DNA from: CBDUWP01 sp965370955
GTDB lineage: Bacteria > Planctomycetota > Phycisphaerae > Sedimentisphaerales > Anaerobacaceae
Direction of reading: 5' to 3'
Assembly: GCA_965370955.1 (NCBI GenBank)
Contig: CBDUWP010000006.1
Location: 1 to 27,975 of the forward strand
Length of the DNA stretch: 27,975 bases
Position 1 is the first letter of the stretch; the number at the start of each line of letters is the position of its first letter. The notes beneath the pieces were generated by a model, which ran no database searches, was not told where the DNA came from, and saw only the letters and a program-made list of their open reading frames with translations. The position numbers and the translations under genes are program-made. Positions 1 through 6,189 of the stretch are shown in pieces.

Positions 1-127
1 CACGACAAATCGGAATTTTGTCGGACGAATGGGCAGTCCTAAAAGCGAAGTATATTTGGCTAGCCCGGCGACAGCTGCTGCAAGTGCGATAGCAGGTAAA
101 CTTGTCGATCCGAGAAACTATATGTAA
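1..127 (+). CDS. leuC: 3-isopropylmalate dehydratase large subunit, C-terminal fragment
   Basis: Only the last 41 residues are present; the gene runs in from the left edge, with the frame starting at base 2 and a TAA stop at 125-127. The visible tail reads TTNRNFVGRMGSPKSEVYLA, followed by SPATAAASAIAGKLVDP. This matches the C-terminal end of LeuC/aconitase-family large subunits (the NRNFxGR…G and LASPxxAAASAxxG segments, part of the substrate-binding region). LeuC and LeuD together isomerise 2-isopropylmalate to 3-isopropylmalate using a 4Fe-4S cluster held by cysteines that lie upstream, outside this window. leuD follows 42 bases downstream and leuB after that, so this is a leuCDB operon. 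Identity is firm from motif plus context. A homoaconitase-type paralogue cannot be fully excluded from a fragment. Confidence 0.9.
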   Translation, partial: TTNRNFVGRMGSPKSEVYLASPATAAASAIAGKLVDPRNYM

Positions 128-169
128 TAAGTGAAGGCCTGAATTTAAGTAAAGTAAAGAAGGAAAAAA

Positions 170-652
170 ATGGCAAAGGCACATGTATATAAAAAAGATC
201 ATATAAATACAGATGAAATCATACCAGCTAGATATCTCAATACCGATAATGAAGCGGAATTGGCGAAATGTTGTTTGGAGGATCTCGATAAGGATTTTGT
301 GAAGAACATGACCGCAGGTGACATCATTGTAGCTGGCGAAGATTTTGGCTGCGGCTCATCGAGAGAACATGCCATCTGGGCGATTCGTGGGGCTAAGGTT
401 CAGACTGTGATTGCTAAAACGTTTGCCAGAATTTTTTATCGCAATGCAATAAATTGCGGTTTTTATCTGATTGAACTTGACAAGACATATGAACAAATTT
501 CAAATGGCGATGAGCTCGAGATTGATTATAAAAATGGCATCATCGATAATAAAACGACTAATCAGAAAATATCGTTTAAGCCATTGCCTGATTTTGCAAT
601 AGAGATCATTGAAGATGGCGGATTGCTTAATCATATAGCAAAAAAAAAGTAG
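170..652 (+). CDS. leuD: 3-isopropylmalate dehydratase small subunit
   Basis: 160-residue small subunit of isopropylmalate isomerase, which forms a heterodimer with LeuC and supplies the swivelling domain that closes over the substrate (leucine pathway, cytoplasm). Visible hallmarks are DHINTDEIIPARYLNT near the N-terminus and GEDFGCGSSREHA at about residues 56-68, the swivelling-domain loop that contacts substrate. The length of about 160 aa fits the short LeuD form (HacB/archaeal-like, also common in many bacteria) rather than the roughly 200-aa enterobacterial form. The short form can also serve homoaconitate or methylmalate isomerases, but the adjoining leuB favours leucine biosynthesis. 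The ATG is preceded by an AGAAGGA Shine-Dalgarno a few bases upstream. The C-terminus ends in a lysine run (KKK). Confidence 0.93.
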   Translation: MAKAHVYKKDHINTDEIIPARYLNTDNEAELAKCCLEDLDKDFVKNMTAGDIIVAGEDFGCGSSREHAIWAIRGAKVQTVIAKTFARIFYRNAINCGFYLIELDKTYEQISNGDELEIDYKNGIIDNKTTNQKISFKPLPDFAIEIIEDGGLLNHIAKKK

Positions 653-709
653 CTAATAGTAAAAGTTAACATTACGATTTAAGTGTTTGAAAAAAAAGGA
701 GACATAAAC

Positions 710-1795
710 GTGGCAAAGACATACAAGATTGCAGTAATGCCCGGTGACGGCACCGGCCCTGAGGTTACAGTTGAAGCTGTTAAGGTATTGAAGGTGGCTG
801 CCGAAAAATTCGGCTTTGGACTGGATTTAACTGACTTTGATTTTGGCGGAGAAAGATATAAAAAAACCGGTGAAACCTTGCCGGACAGTGCTGTTGAAGA
901 ATTCAAAAAGTTTGATTCCATTTTGCTTGGCGCAATAGGACATCCTGATGTTGCTCCCGGTATCTTGGAAAAAGGCATTTTGCTGAAGGCACGTTTTGCA
1001 CTCGATCAATATATCAATCTTCGTCCTGTTAGGCTTTTTCCCGGAGTTGAAACGCCACTAAAAGGCAAAGGGCCAGAGGAAATCGATTACGTTGTTGTTC
1101 GTGAAAATAGTGGCGATGCCTATACCGGCGCAGGCGGAGTTTCCATGAAGGATACTGCTAATGAAGTGGTTATCCAAAGTGCAGTCTATAGCCGTTTCCA
1201 AGTCGATAGATGCTTGAAATATGCTTTTGATTATGCGGAAAAACATGGCAAAAAGGCTCGCGGTAAAGGCAAAGAAAATACGCTGGCTCTGTGCGGAAAA
1301 ACAAATGTGCTGACATATCTATACGATTTGTGGGAAAGAGCATTTCACGAAATGGGCGACAAGGATTATGCCGATATTCGCAGAGATTATTATCATGTCG
1401 ATGCTACCTGTATGTGGATGGTCAAAAACCCTGAATGGTTCGATGTTATCGTGACAGGTAATATGTTTGGTGACATCATAACCGATTTGGGGGCTATTAC
1501 GCAAGGTGGAATGGGTATCGCAGCTGGCGGTAATATCAATCCAGAAGGCGTTAGTATGTTTGAGCCGATCGGTGGAAGTGCTCCAAAATATACAGGTCAA
1601 GGCGTAATCAATCCGCTAGCAGCTATATGTTCGGCACAAATGATGCTTGAAATTCTCGGCGAAGAAGCTGCCGCCGAAGCTATCGATAAAGCGGTTAGAT
1701 TTATTACAGCTAATAAGCTTGAGGGTTTGCAGGCTGGCCGCATGGGCTACTCGACCAGTGAAGTTGGTGATTTAGTGGCTGAGCAGATTGTCTAA
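710..1795 (+). CDS. leuB: 3-isopropylmalate dehydrogenase (isocitrate/isopropylmalate dehydrogenase family)
   Basis: 361 aa. NAD-dependent oxidative decarboxylase of the beta-hydroxyacid family; after leuC and leuD it should convert 3-isopropylmalate to 2-oxoisocaproate. Seen directly: the N-terminal KIAVMPGDGTGPEV strand-loop, the substrate loop with RPVRLFPG, the VVVRENSGDAYTG segment, and the family signature NMFGDIITDLGAITQGG carrying the metal-binding aspartates. It is followed by EPIGGSAPKYTGQG and a C-terminal GRMGYSTSEVGD. The VREN/AYTG wording differs from the classical enterobacterial LeuB (VRELTGG), so tartrate- or methylmalate-type dehydrogenase activity cannot be excluded from sequence. 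Start: the frame is open from a GTG at 683, but GTG 710 has a strong AAGGAG (696-701) eight bases upstream and gives the normal family N-terminus VAKTYKIAV, so 710 is preferred. A hairpin terminator follows directly. Confidence 0.9.
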   Translation: MAKTYKIAVMPGDGTGPEVTVEAVKVLKVAAEKFGFGLDLTDFDFGGERYKKTGETLPDSAVEEFKKFDSILLGAIGHPDVAPGILEKGILLKARFALDQYINLRPVRLFPGVETPLKGKGPEEIDYVVVRENSGDAYTGAGGVSMKDTANEVVIQSAVYSRFQVDRCLKYAFDYAEKHGKKARGKGKENTLALCGKTNVLTYLYDLWERAFHEMGDKDYADIRRDYYHVDATCMWMVKNPEWFDVIVTGNMFGDIITDLGAITQGGMGIAAGGNINPEGVSMFEPIGGSAPKYTGQGVINPLAAICSAQMMLEILGEEAAAEAIDKAVRFITANKLEGLQAGRMGYSTSEVGDLVAEQIV

Positions 1796-1822
1796 ATTGT
1801 GCCATAACTTAGTGTTTTTAAG

Positions 1823-1855
1823 AGCCGCTGGTTTTGTGACTGGCGGCTTTTTTTT
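1823..1855 (+). terminator. Rho-independent terminator after leuB
   Basis: AGCCGC (1823-1828) pairs with GCGGCT (1843-1848), extendable by G-U pairs. It is followed by an eight-T run (1848-1855), 28 bases after the leuB stop. It should end the leuCDB transcript. The next gene starts 25 bases later with no evident promoter of its own, so partial read-through is possible. Confidence 0.8.
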
Positions 1856-1879
1856 AATATTTGGATTGAGGATTGAAAT

Positions 1880-2074
1880 ATGGAATGTAAAAAAGAGAAG
1901 AATCTTGAATTTTGTAATTGTTCTTATCAGGGTTGCCCGAGAAAGGGTTTGTGTTGTGAGTGTTTGCAGTATCATCTGAAAAATGAGCAGCTGCCGGCTT
2001 GTTGTTTTCCTGACGATGTCGAAAAAACATATGACAGAAGTTTTGCCGCATTTGCCAAGGCGCATAATCTTTAA
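1880..2074 (+). CDS. Small cysteine-rich protein, DUF6485-like
   Basis: 64 aa with nine cysteines (C3, C12, C14, C19, C25, C26, C28, C41, C42) in CNC, CCEC and CC clusters, so it is a probable zinc- or metal-cluster-binding mini-protein. The arrangement MECKKEKNLEFCNCSY … GCPRKG, then LPACCFPDDVEKTYDRS, matches my recollection of the DUF6485 family, which is short and has no assigned function. That family name is from memory and untested here. The ATG has GAGG (1868-1871) eight bases upstream. The gene lies just past the leuB terminator and converges with the minus-strand gene at 2097. It contains no signal peptide or membrane segment. No function is proposed beyond metal binding. Confidence 0.78.
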   Translation: MECKKEKNLEFCNCSYQGCPRKGLCCECLQYHLKNEQLPACCFPDDVEKTYDRSFAAFAKAHNL

Positions 2075-2096
2075 AAATAAAAAATTGATGCCGTGA

Positions 2097-2804
2097 CTAT
2101 TCGTCCATAGCTTCAAGAGTGGCAATCATTTGATATTGTTTTAACTCGATTGCTTTGATACGTATGGTTTTGTCCGCTATCTTAAAAACAGGATCGAAGG
2201 GTTTGTTATATAATAGTGAATCCATTATGTTTAGTTGCAATATTTTATTGATTTCTGTTTCGAGAGGTTGCTTGCTTTGTTGCTTTTTATGAATTGCCTT
2301 AGCGACAATACGAGCTATAGTGCTGACATTTAACGCTCCGATAGTGACTTTGGTGGCGGAAAGACTCATCATTTGATTTTTGCCGATAGAAGAGCTGCCG
2401 ACAACGGTGACAATGCTTTCGATATTATTATAAATGATTTTGTCAATAAGGATTATTTTGCCCGGCGTAAAGAAAACTTGAGGGCATTGAAAAGTAAAAT
2501 GACCACTTATTCTTGGCCAACCGGCTTGGGCGATGACATCATTGATTCCAGCTTGATCAATCACCAGATTGAATTGACCGCCTTTTTGGATCCCATTATA
2601 AAACTGCGGCGACAAATGATGCGTCAAATATTTACAGACTTCGTTACTGTCGGCAGGTGGCTTTGAAGGGCTGTAGCAATCGGGTATATAGAGTAGAAGG
2701 GCAGCTAACAGTCCTGTCAAAGCAGCTATTACTAGGATTGTTTTGATACATTTATTTAGCAGGCCTGTTTTTTTATGGGTTTGTTTTTTTGTATTCTGTG
2801 TCAA
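2097..2804 (-). CDS. Membrane-anchored protein of unknown function
   Basis: 235 aa, not recognised. A lysine-rich cytoplasmic N-terminus (about residues 1-20) precedes one strongly hydrophobic segment (about 21-43, ending LLAALLLYIPD), so it is a single-pass signal-anchor protein with most of its mass outside the cytoplasm. The remainder (about 60-235) looks like alternating beta strands with hydrophobic patterning (VIDQAGINDVIAQAGWP, IILIDKIIYNNIESIVTVV). That resembles small secreted or envelope proteins of lipid-binding-fold type, but only in a general way. Start: codon 2804 is TTG, preceded by AAGGA nine bases upstream; no ATG lies near. It is divergent from pyrF (137 bases between) and convergent with the Cys-rich gene. 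Single-gene unit. Confidence 0.75.
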   Translation of the reverse strand: MTQNTKKQTHKKTGLLNKCIKTILVIAALTGLLAALLLYIPDCYSPSKPPADSNEVCKYLTHHLSPQFYNGIQKGGQFNLVIDQAGINDVIAQAGWPRISGHFTFQCPQVFFTPGKIILIDKIIYNNIESIVTVVGSSSIGKNQMMSLSATKVTIGALNVSTIARIVAKAIHKKQQSKQPLETEINKILQLNIMDSLLYNKPFDPVFKIADKTIRIKAIELKQYQMIATLEAMDE

Positions 2805-2847
2805 TTCCAGATATCCTTATCTTAGTCAATAGTTGGCGAAAATCGTC

Positions 2848-2876
2848 TTGCTCTAAATCGCTAAAGAGATTATACT
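2848..2876 (+). promoter_or_regulatory. Predicted sigma-70-type promoter for pyrF
   Basis: TTGCTC (2848-2853), a 17-base spacer, then TATACT (2871-2876). The predicted start lies near 2883, giving a leader of about 59 bases before pyrF with an AAAGGA ribosome site at 2928-2933. Spacing is ideal and the -10 differs from consensus at one position; there is no experimental support. Confidence 0.45.
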
Positions 2877-2941
2877 GGCGGTTTGGATTAAGGTAAAGAT
2901 TTCTCTCTAAATAGACAAGCATAACTGAAAGGATAGACTAC

Positions 2942-3892
2942 ATGGCTAGCCATTTTGCCGACAGGCTCTACGAAGCGGTAAAAACCAAAAAAACATCTCT
3001 GATTGTTGGAATCGATCCAACTTATGAAAGATTGCCTGCCATCATCAAAAACCATAGCCAGATGAATGACAGCCAAGATGCGGCGGCAGCTGTTGACGCC
3101 ATTTTTGATTTTTGTGTGCAAACGCTGCGAATTGTGGCGCCTTATGTGCCAGCTGTTAAGATAAATATAGCCTATTTTGAAAAATATTTGTCAGAGGGAA
3201 TTGAAACTTATTATTCACTGATATCTGAGGCTAACGAGTTAGGCTTGGAGGTTATCGGTGATGTTAAGCGCGGCGATATTGGCCATACTGCAAAGGAATA
3301 TGCTTTGGCTCATTTGCAAAATTCTGAATTAGTTGGACTCGAAGACACTTTGGCTCCAGATGCGATAACGGTTAACGGTTTTGCCGGCACAGATGGCATT
3401 GAGCCGTTTGCTGAAGTGGCTGACGAGCAGGGTAAGGGGATTTTTGTTTGGGTACGTGGATCGAATCCGTCATCGGCCGAGTTGCAGGATTTTGCCGATA
3501 GCGATGGGGTTAAAATGTATGAAAAGCTCGCTGAAGTGGTTAACGACATAGCTACACAAAATGGTAGAATAGCTGATTGTGGTTATAGTAATATTGGAAT
3601 GGTAGTTGGCGGGACATCGCCAGAAATTACAGCACAATTGCGAAAGCAATATGAGAATATATGGTTTTTAGTACCGGGTTTTGGCTCACAAGGAGCCAGT
3701 GCCGCAGATTGTGTTAAATTTTGTAAACTCGATGGCAGCGGTGCTTTGATAAGTGCCTCAAGGTCTATCCTATATGCGTATGAAAAACCAGAGTACAAGC
3801 AAAAGTTTGGCGACGATTGGAAGTCTTGCATTCAGCAAGCGGTGGCTGATGCAAAGGTCTGTTTAGCTGAAGCAATGCAAACTTTGCTTTAG
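2942..3892 (+). CDS. pyrF: Orotidine 5'-phosphate decarboxylase (type 2)
   Basis: 316 aa. Catalyses the last step of UMP synthesis, decarboxylating OMP. The length of about 310 aa and the wording of the motifs fit the long 'type 2' PyrF group rather than the roughly 230-aa enterobacterial form. Key parts: LIVGIDPTYERLP near the N-terminus (substrate-binding aspartate D25), the catalytic strand GDVKRGDIG at residues 106-114 (D107, K109, D112, the Asp-x-Lys-x-x-Asp array), and the phosphate-binding end region VPGFGSQGA with a following SASRSILYA. Start ATG with AAAGGA eight bases upstream. It stands first in a plus-strand series with ispE (94 bases downstream), though that gap could hold a separate promoter. 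All expected catalytic residues are visible. Confidence 0.95.
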   Translation: MASHFADRLYEAVKTKKTSLIVGIDPTYERLPAIIKNHSQMNDSQDAAAAVDAIFDFCVQTLRIVAPYVPAVKINIAYFEKYLSEGIETYYSLISEANELGLEVIGDVKRGDIGHTAKEYALAHLQNSELVGLEDTLAPDAITVNGFAGTDGIEPFAEVADEQGKGIFVWVRGSNPSSAELQDFADSDGVKMYEKLAEVVNDIATQNGRIADCGYSNIGMVVGGTSPEITAQLRKQYENIWFLVPGFGSQGASAADCVKFCKLDGSGALISASRSILYAYEKPEYKQKFGDDWKSCIQQAVADAKVCLAEAMQTLL

Positions 3893-3986
3893 GGACAGGA
3901 GCAACGATCAGAAATTTTTGTTTAGATTTTAGATTTTGATAGTTGCTGCAGGTGTTTAGTGTCTATGGGGGTTGGTTAGTTTTTAG

Positions 3987-4907
3987 ATGATGGAGTTCAT
4001 CATAGCCAGAAGCCAAGAGCAATTTGAGAAAAAAGATAGCGGGCTTTTGGTGCGTGCGCCCGCTAAAATCAATCTGTCGCTTGTCATTACCGGCAAACGA
4101 CCAGATGGTTTTCACAATATTGAAACCATTATGGCCAAGATTGATTATTATGACGAAATTTTCATCGAACCATCTGACAAAGATACAATAGATGTTACTT
4201 GCGATGGGGCTTATTGGGTTCCTTCGGGAAGTGACAATTTAATTTATAAAGCAGCCGACTTATTATTTAAGCGAGTCAGTGTTTCTGCTGGTGTGAAAAT
4301 TAGATTAACCAAAAATATTCCGGCAGGAAGCGGGTTGGGATCGGGAAGCAGTGACGCGGCAGCAACTCTTGTTGGATTGAATAAGTTCATGTCACTTGGC
4401 TGCAGCAACGAAACATTGCATGAGTTAGCAGCAGCTATCGGTAGTGATGTCCCGTTCTTTTTGGGGCCGCCTTTGGCTTATTGTACAGGGAGAGGCGAAA
4501 AAATTGAAAAAATTGAAAAAATATTCGATTTTTCATGTATCCTTTTGATGCCGGATGTAAATAGCTCTACAGCAAGTGTTTACGGGAATTATTGTCATGA
4601 TAAAACAGCTGCGGGACATCTTTCCAGTCAAATAAATTCTCTTTTAACAAAAAACAGAATTGATTTAATCGTTAAAATATGCGCCAATAACCTAGAGACA
4701 AGCAGCTTTGATTTGTATGAACAACTCATTAATTTAAAAAGTATATTTACGAAAATCGGTGCCGGACGAGTCTGCCTCAGTGGAAGTGGGAGTACTATGT
4801 TCTGTATCACCGTTGATAAAAGTAAAGATAATATAGAGAATTATCTGCGCGAACTGGGGGAACAAACCGGTTGCGATTGTTGCTTTGTGAGTAACAATCG
4901 ATGGTGA
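3987..4907 (+). CDS. ispE: 4-(cytidine 5'-diphospho)-2-C-methyl-D-erythritol kinase
   Basis: 306 aa GHMP kinase of the MEP isoprenoid pathway; phosphorylates CDP-ME with ATP. Seen: motif 1 VRAPAKINLSL (residues 22-32, conserved Lys27), motif 2 IPAGSGLGSGSSDAAATL (111-128, ATP phosphate loop), the catalytic aspartate in IGSDVPFFLG (D154), and the C-terminal motif 3 CLSGSGSTMFC. The N-terminus carries about 20 extra residues before motif 1. ATG codons at 3987 and 3990 are both possible, and no good Shine-Dalgarno is seen (a G-run at 3967-3971 is too distant), so the start is uncertain by one codon or more. spoVG follows 22 bases downstream. An ispE near spoVG is also found in Bacillus (ispE-purR-yabJ-spoVG), so the pairing looks like an old linkage. 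Confidence 0.93.
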   Translation: MMEFIIARSQEQFEKKDSGLLVRAPAKINLSLVITGKRPDGFHNIETIMAKIDYYDEIFIEPSDKDTIDVTCDGAYWVPSGSDNLIYKAADLLFKRVSVSAGVKIRLTKNIPAGSGLGSGSSDAAATLVGLNKFMSLGCSNETLHELAAAIGSDVPFFLGPPLAYCTGRGEKIEKIEKIFDFSCILLMPDVNSSTASVYGNYCHDKTAAGHLSSQINSLLTKNRIDLIVKICANNLETSSFDLYEQLINLKSIFTKIGAGRVCLSGSGSTMFCITVDKSKDNIENYLRELGEQTGCDCCFVSNNRW

Positions 4908-4929
4908 AACTTTTTAGAGAGATGAGGAT

Positions 4930-5367
4930 ATGGAGATCAGCGAGGTAAAAGTTAAGTTAGTCAGCAATAAAGATGATAGGTTGAAAGCATTTTGTTCGGT
5001 GACAATGGACAATGAATTTGTGGTAAGGGACATCAAAATCATCGAAGGCTCCAATGGATATTTTGTAGCTATGCCTTCCAGAAAAATGAGCGACCACTGT
5101 GATGATTGTGGAGGAAAAAATCATTTAAGAGCTAAATTCTGCAATAATTGTGGCTCTAAGCTCATTGAAGACAGAGTGAAAACAGATATTAAGGGACGAA
5201 TGAAATTGCATGCGGATATTGCCCATCCTATCAATGCCGATTGCCGAAAGAGGATTCAGGATTCGGTTACGGTAGCATTTAAGGAGGAGCTTAATCTATC
5301 TGAGGAAGATGGATATGTACCGACTATGCTAGACGAACCAGATGATGACGTTCCTGAAATTATTTGA
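4930..5367 (+). CDS. spoVG: SpoVG-family protein with an inserted zinc ribbon
   Basis: 145 aa. Residues 1-52 (MEISEVKVKLV … FVVRDIKIIEGSNGYFVAMP) and 92-120 (KLHADIAHPINADCRKRIQD) are the two halves of a SpoVG core. SpoVG is a small nucleic-acid-binding regulator known for effects on septation, sporulation and virulence genes in Gram-positives and for DNA/RNA binding in Borrelia. Between the halves, about 40 residues hold a four-cysteine zinc ribbon (C57, C60, C71, C74: HCDDCGG … FCNNCGSKL), exactly where SpoVG normally runs from AMPS-R straight to D-IAHPI. The tail is acidic (EPDDDVPEII). Normal SpoVG is about 85-100 aa. The gene is 22 bases downstream of ispE and probably co-transcribed. 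Its Shine-Dalgarno is weak (AGAGAGA, 4916-4922). The likely role is RNA/DNA binding; this is inferred. Confidence 0.88.
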   Translation: MEISEVKVKLVSNKDDRLKAFCSVTMDNEFVVRDIKIIEGSNGYFVAMPSRKMSDHCDDCGGKNHLRAKFCNNCGSKLIEDRVKTDIKGRMKLHADIAHPINADCRKRIQDSVTVAFKEELNLSEEDGYVPTMLDEPDDDVPEII

Positions 5368-5471
5368 GAGCAACTCTAAAGTAATTCGGTGATAACTTTG
5401 GGTGAGTGGTCTTGCGCTGTCCGATTTAAGCGATAGCCTATTTGATGTTTTGCTGTTTAAGAAAATACGCC

Positions 5472-5750
5472 CTAAGGAGTGAAGTTGTCCAAGACTTTTT
5501 CCAGTGCGGCGTCAAGCCTGTCATCTAAATTATACTTACTGTCGGTAAGCTTTCTACGCATGGAAATAACTTTTTTCTGGCTACCCTCTGGCAAGGAAGC
5601 TATTTTGTTTAGCACTTGTCCTAGCGGGGTGTTATTTATATTTTCAATTATTTGTTCCATGAGTATATCGTCATCAGCTTGTAATTGATTATCGATTAGA
5701 TGGCGATCATCTTCTTCATTGATGAAAAATTCTTTTTCAAAGTTATTCAT
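5472..5750 (-). CDS. Small acidic FlgM-like protein (possible anti-sigma factor)
   Basis: 92 aa, soluble, with no membrane segment. The N-terminal half is very acidic and probably disordered (INEEDDRHLIDNQLQADDD). The C-terminal half (about 41-90: TPLGQVLNKIASLPEGSQKK, then SMRRKLTDSKYNLDDRLD and AALEKVLDNF) has the spacing of the FlgM helical region: LPE, then a charged helix, then xGxYxx-D and a final amphipathic helix. FlgM binds and silences the flagellar sigma factor FliA. The resemblance is by pattern only and no flagellar gene is in the window, so the function is unproven; a general short regulator is equally possible. ATG start with only a weak AAGG ribosome site about 12 bases upstream. 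It converges on spoVG, and its promoter region borders the inverted-repeat segment at 5811. Confidence 0.7.
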   Translation of the reverse strand: MNNFEKEFFINEEDDRHLIDNQLQADDDILMEQIIENINNTPLGQVLNKIASLPEGSQKKVISMRRKLTDSKYNLDDRLDAALEKVLDNFTP

Positions 5751-6189
5751 TCTACTTTATTACCTTAATCTTTCGTTGCCTACAGAACTAACAATCCATG
5801 TTTGTTTCCGAAAGCCATCCACTATATATTGTAGGTCCCATCATTCCTTTTAGGAACACAAACCCTTTTAACAGTATTGATATCGTCATAATGAAAAACA
5901 AAACTTTAGTAAAGTTTCCTTTTTATAAAATAGTTTGAAAATACTTTCTAGGCCGATAATAGGGCAAAAACAATAGTATCGTGTTGTTGCCATTTATTTT
6001 CACACGACATAGAACTGCCATTTTTTCTAAATTGCCAGTTCATTTATGTTTGACTGGGAGATTTAGGCTGTCCACAATATATAGTAGGTGGCTTTGGGGT
6101 TAATTATTGATATTTGAGCTAAAATACGTAAAATTTTATCTTTGGCTAGTTAAATCGTAACAAAATGCCCAAATGAGGTGAATGCGGAT
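5751..6189. other. Gene-free stretch between the FlgM-like gene and mrdA
   Basis: 439 bases with no credible gene on either strand; the longest ATG-led frame inside the repeat-bounded part encodes only about 15 residues (ATG at 5891). It holds the 285-bp inverted-repeat-bounded segment at 5811-6095. No tRNA, no terminator with a T-run after mrdA and no other recognisable RNA was found. Left of the repeat lies the promoter zone of the minus-strand FlgM-like gene. Confidence 0.6.
5811..6095. repeat. 285-bp segment bounded by about 24-bp imperfect inverted repeats
   Basis: Left end 5811-5834 begins AAAGCCATCC and continues ACTATATATTGTAG. The reverse complement of the right end (6072-6095) begins AAAGCCACCT and continues ACTATATATTGTGG. 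Three of 24 positions differ, and the 12-base core ACTATATATTGT is perfect. The centre has no gene. Structure and size recall a MITE-like non-autonomous element, but no target duplication is evident and no second copy is seen in the window. The alternative is a pair of regulator-binding sites. Confidence 0.55.

Noticed and set aside
679..978. Minus-strand frames opposite leuB
   Set aside because: Fully covered by a well-supported plus-strand gene and without family features.
5891..5940. 15-codon frame inside the inverted-repeat segment
   Set aside because: Too short and without a ribosome site; low-complexity AT-rich sequence.
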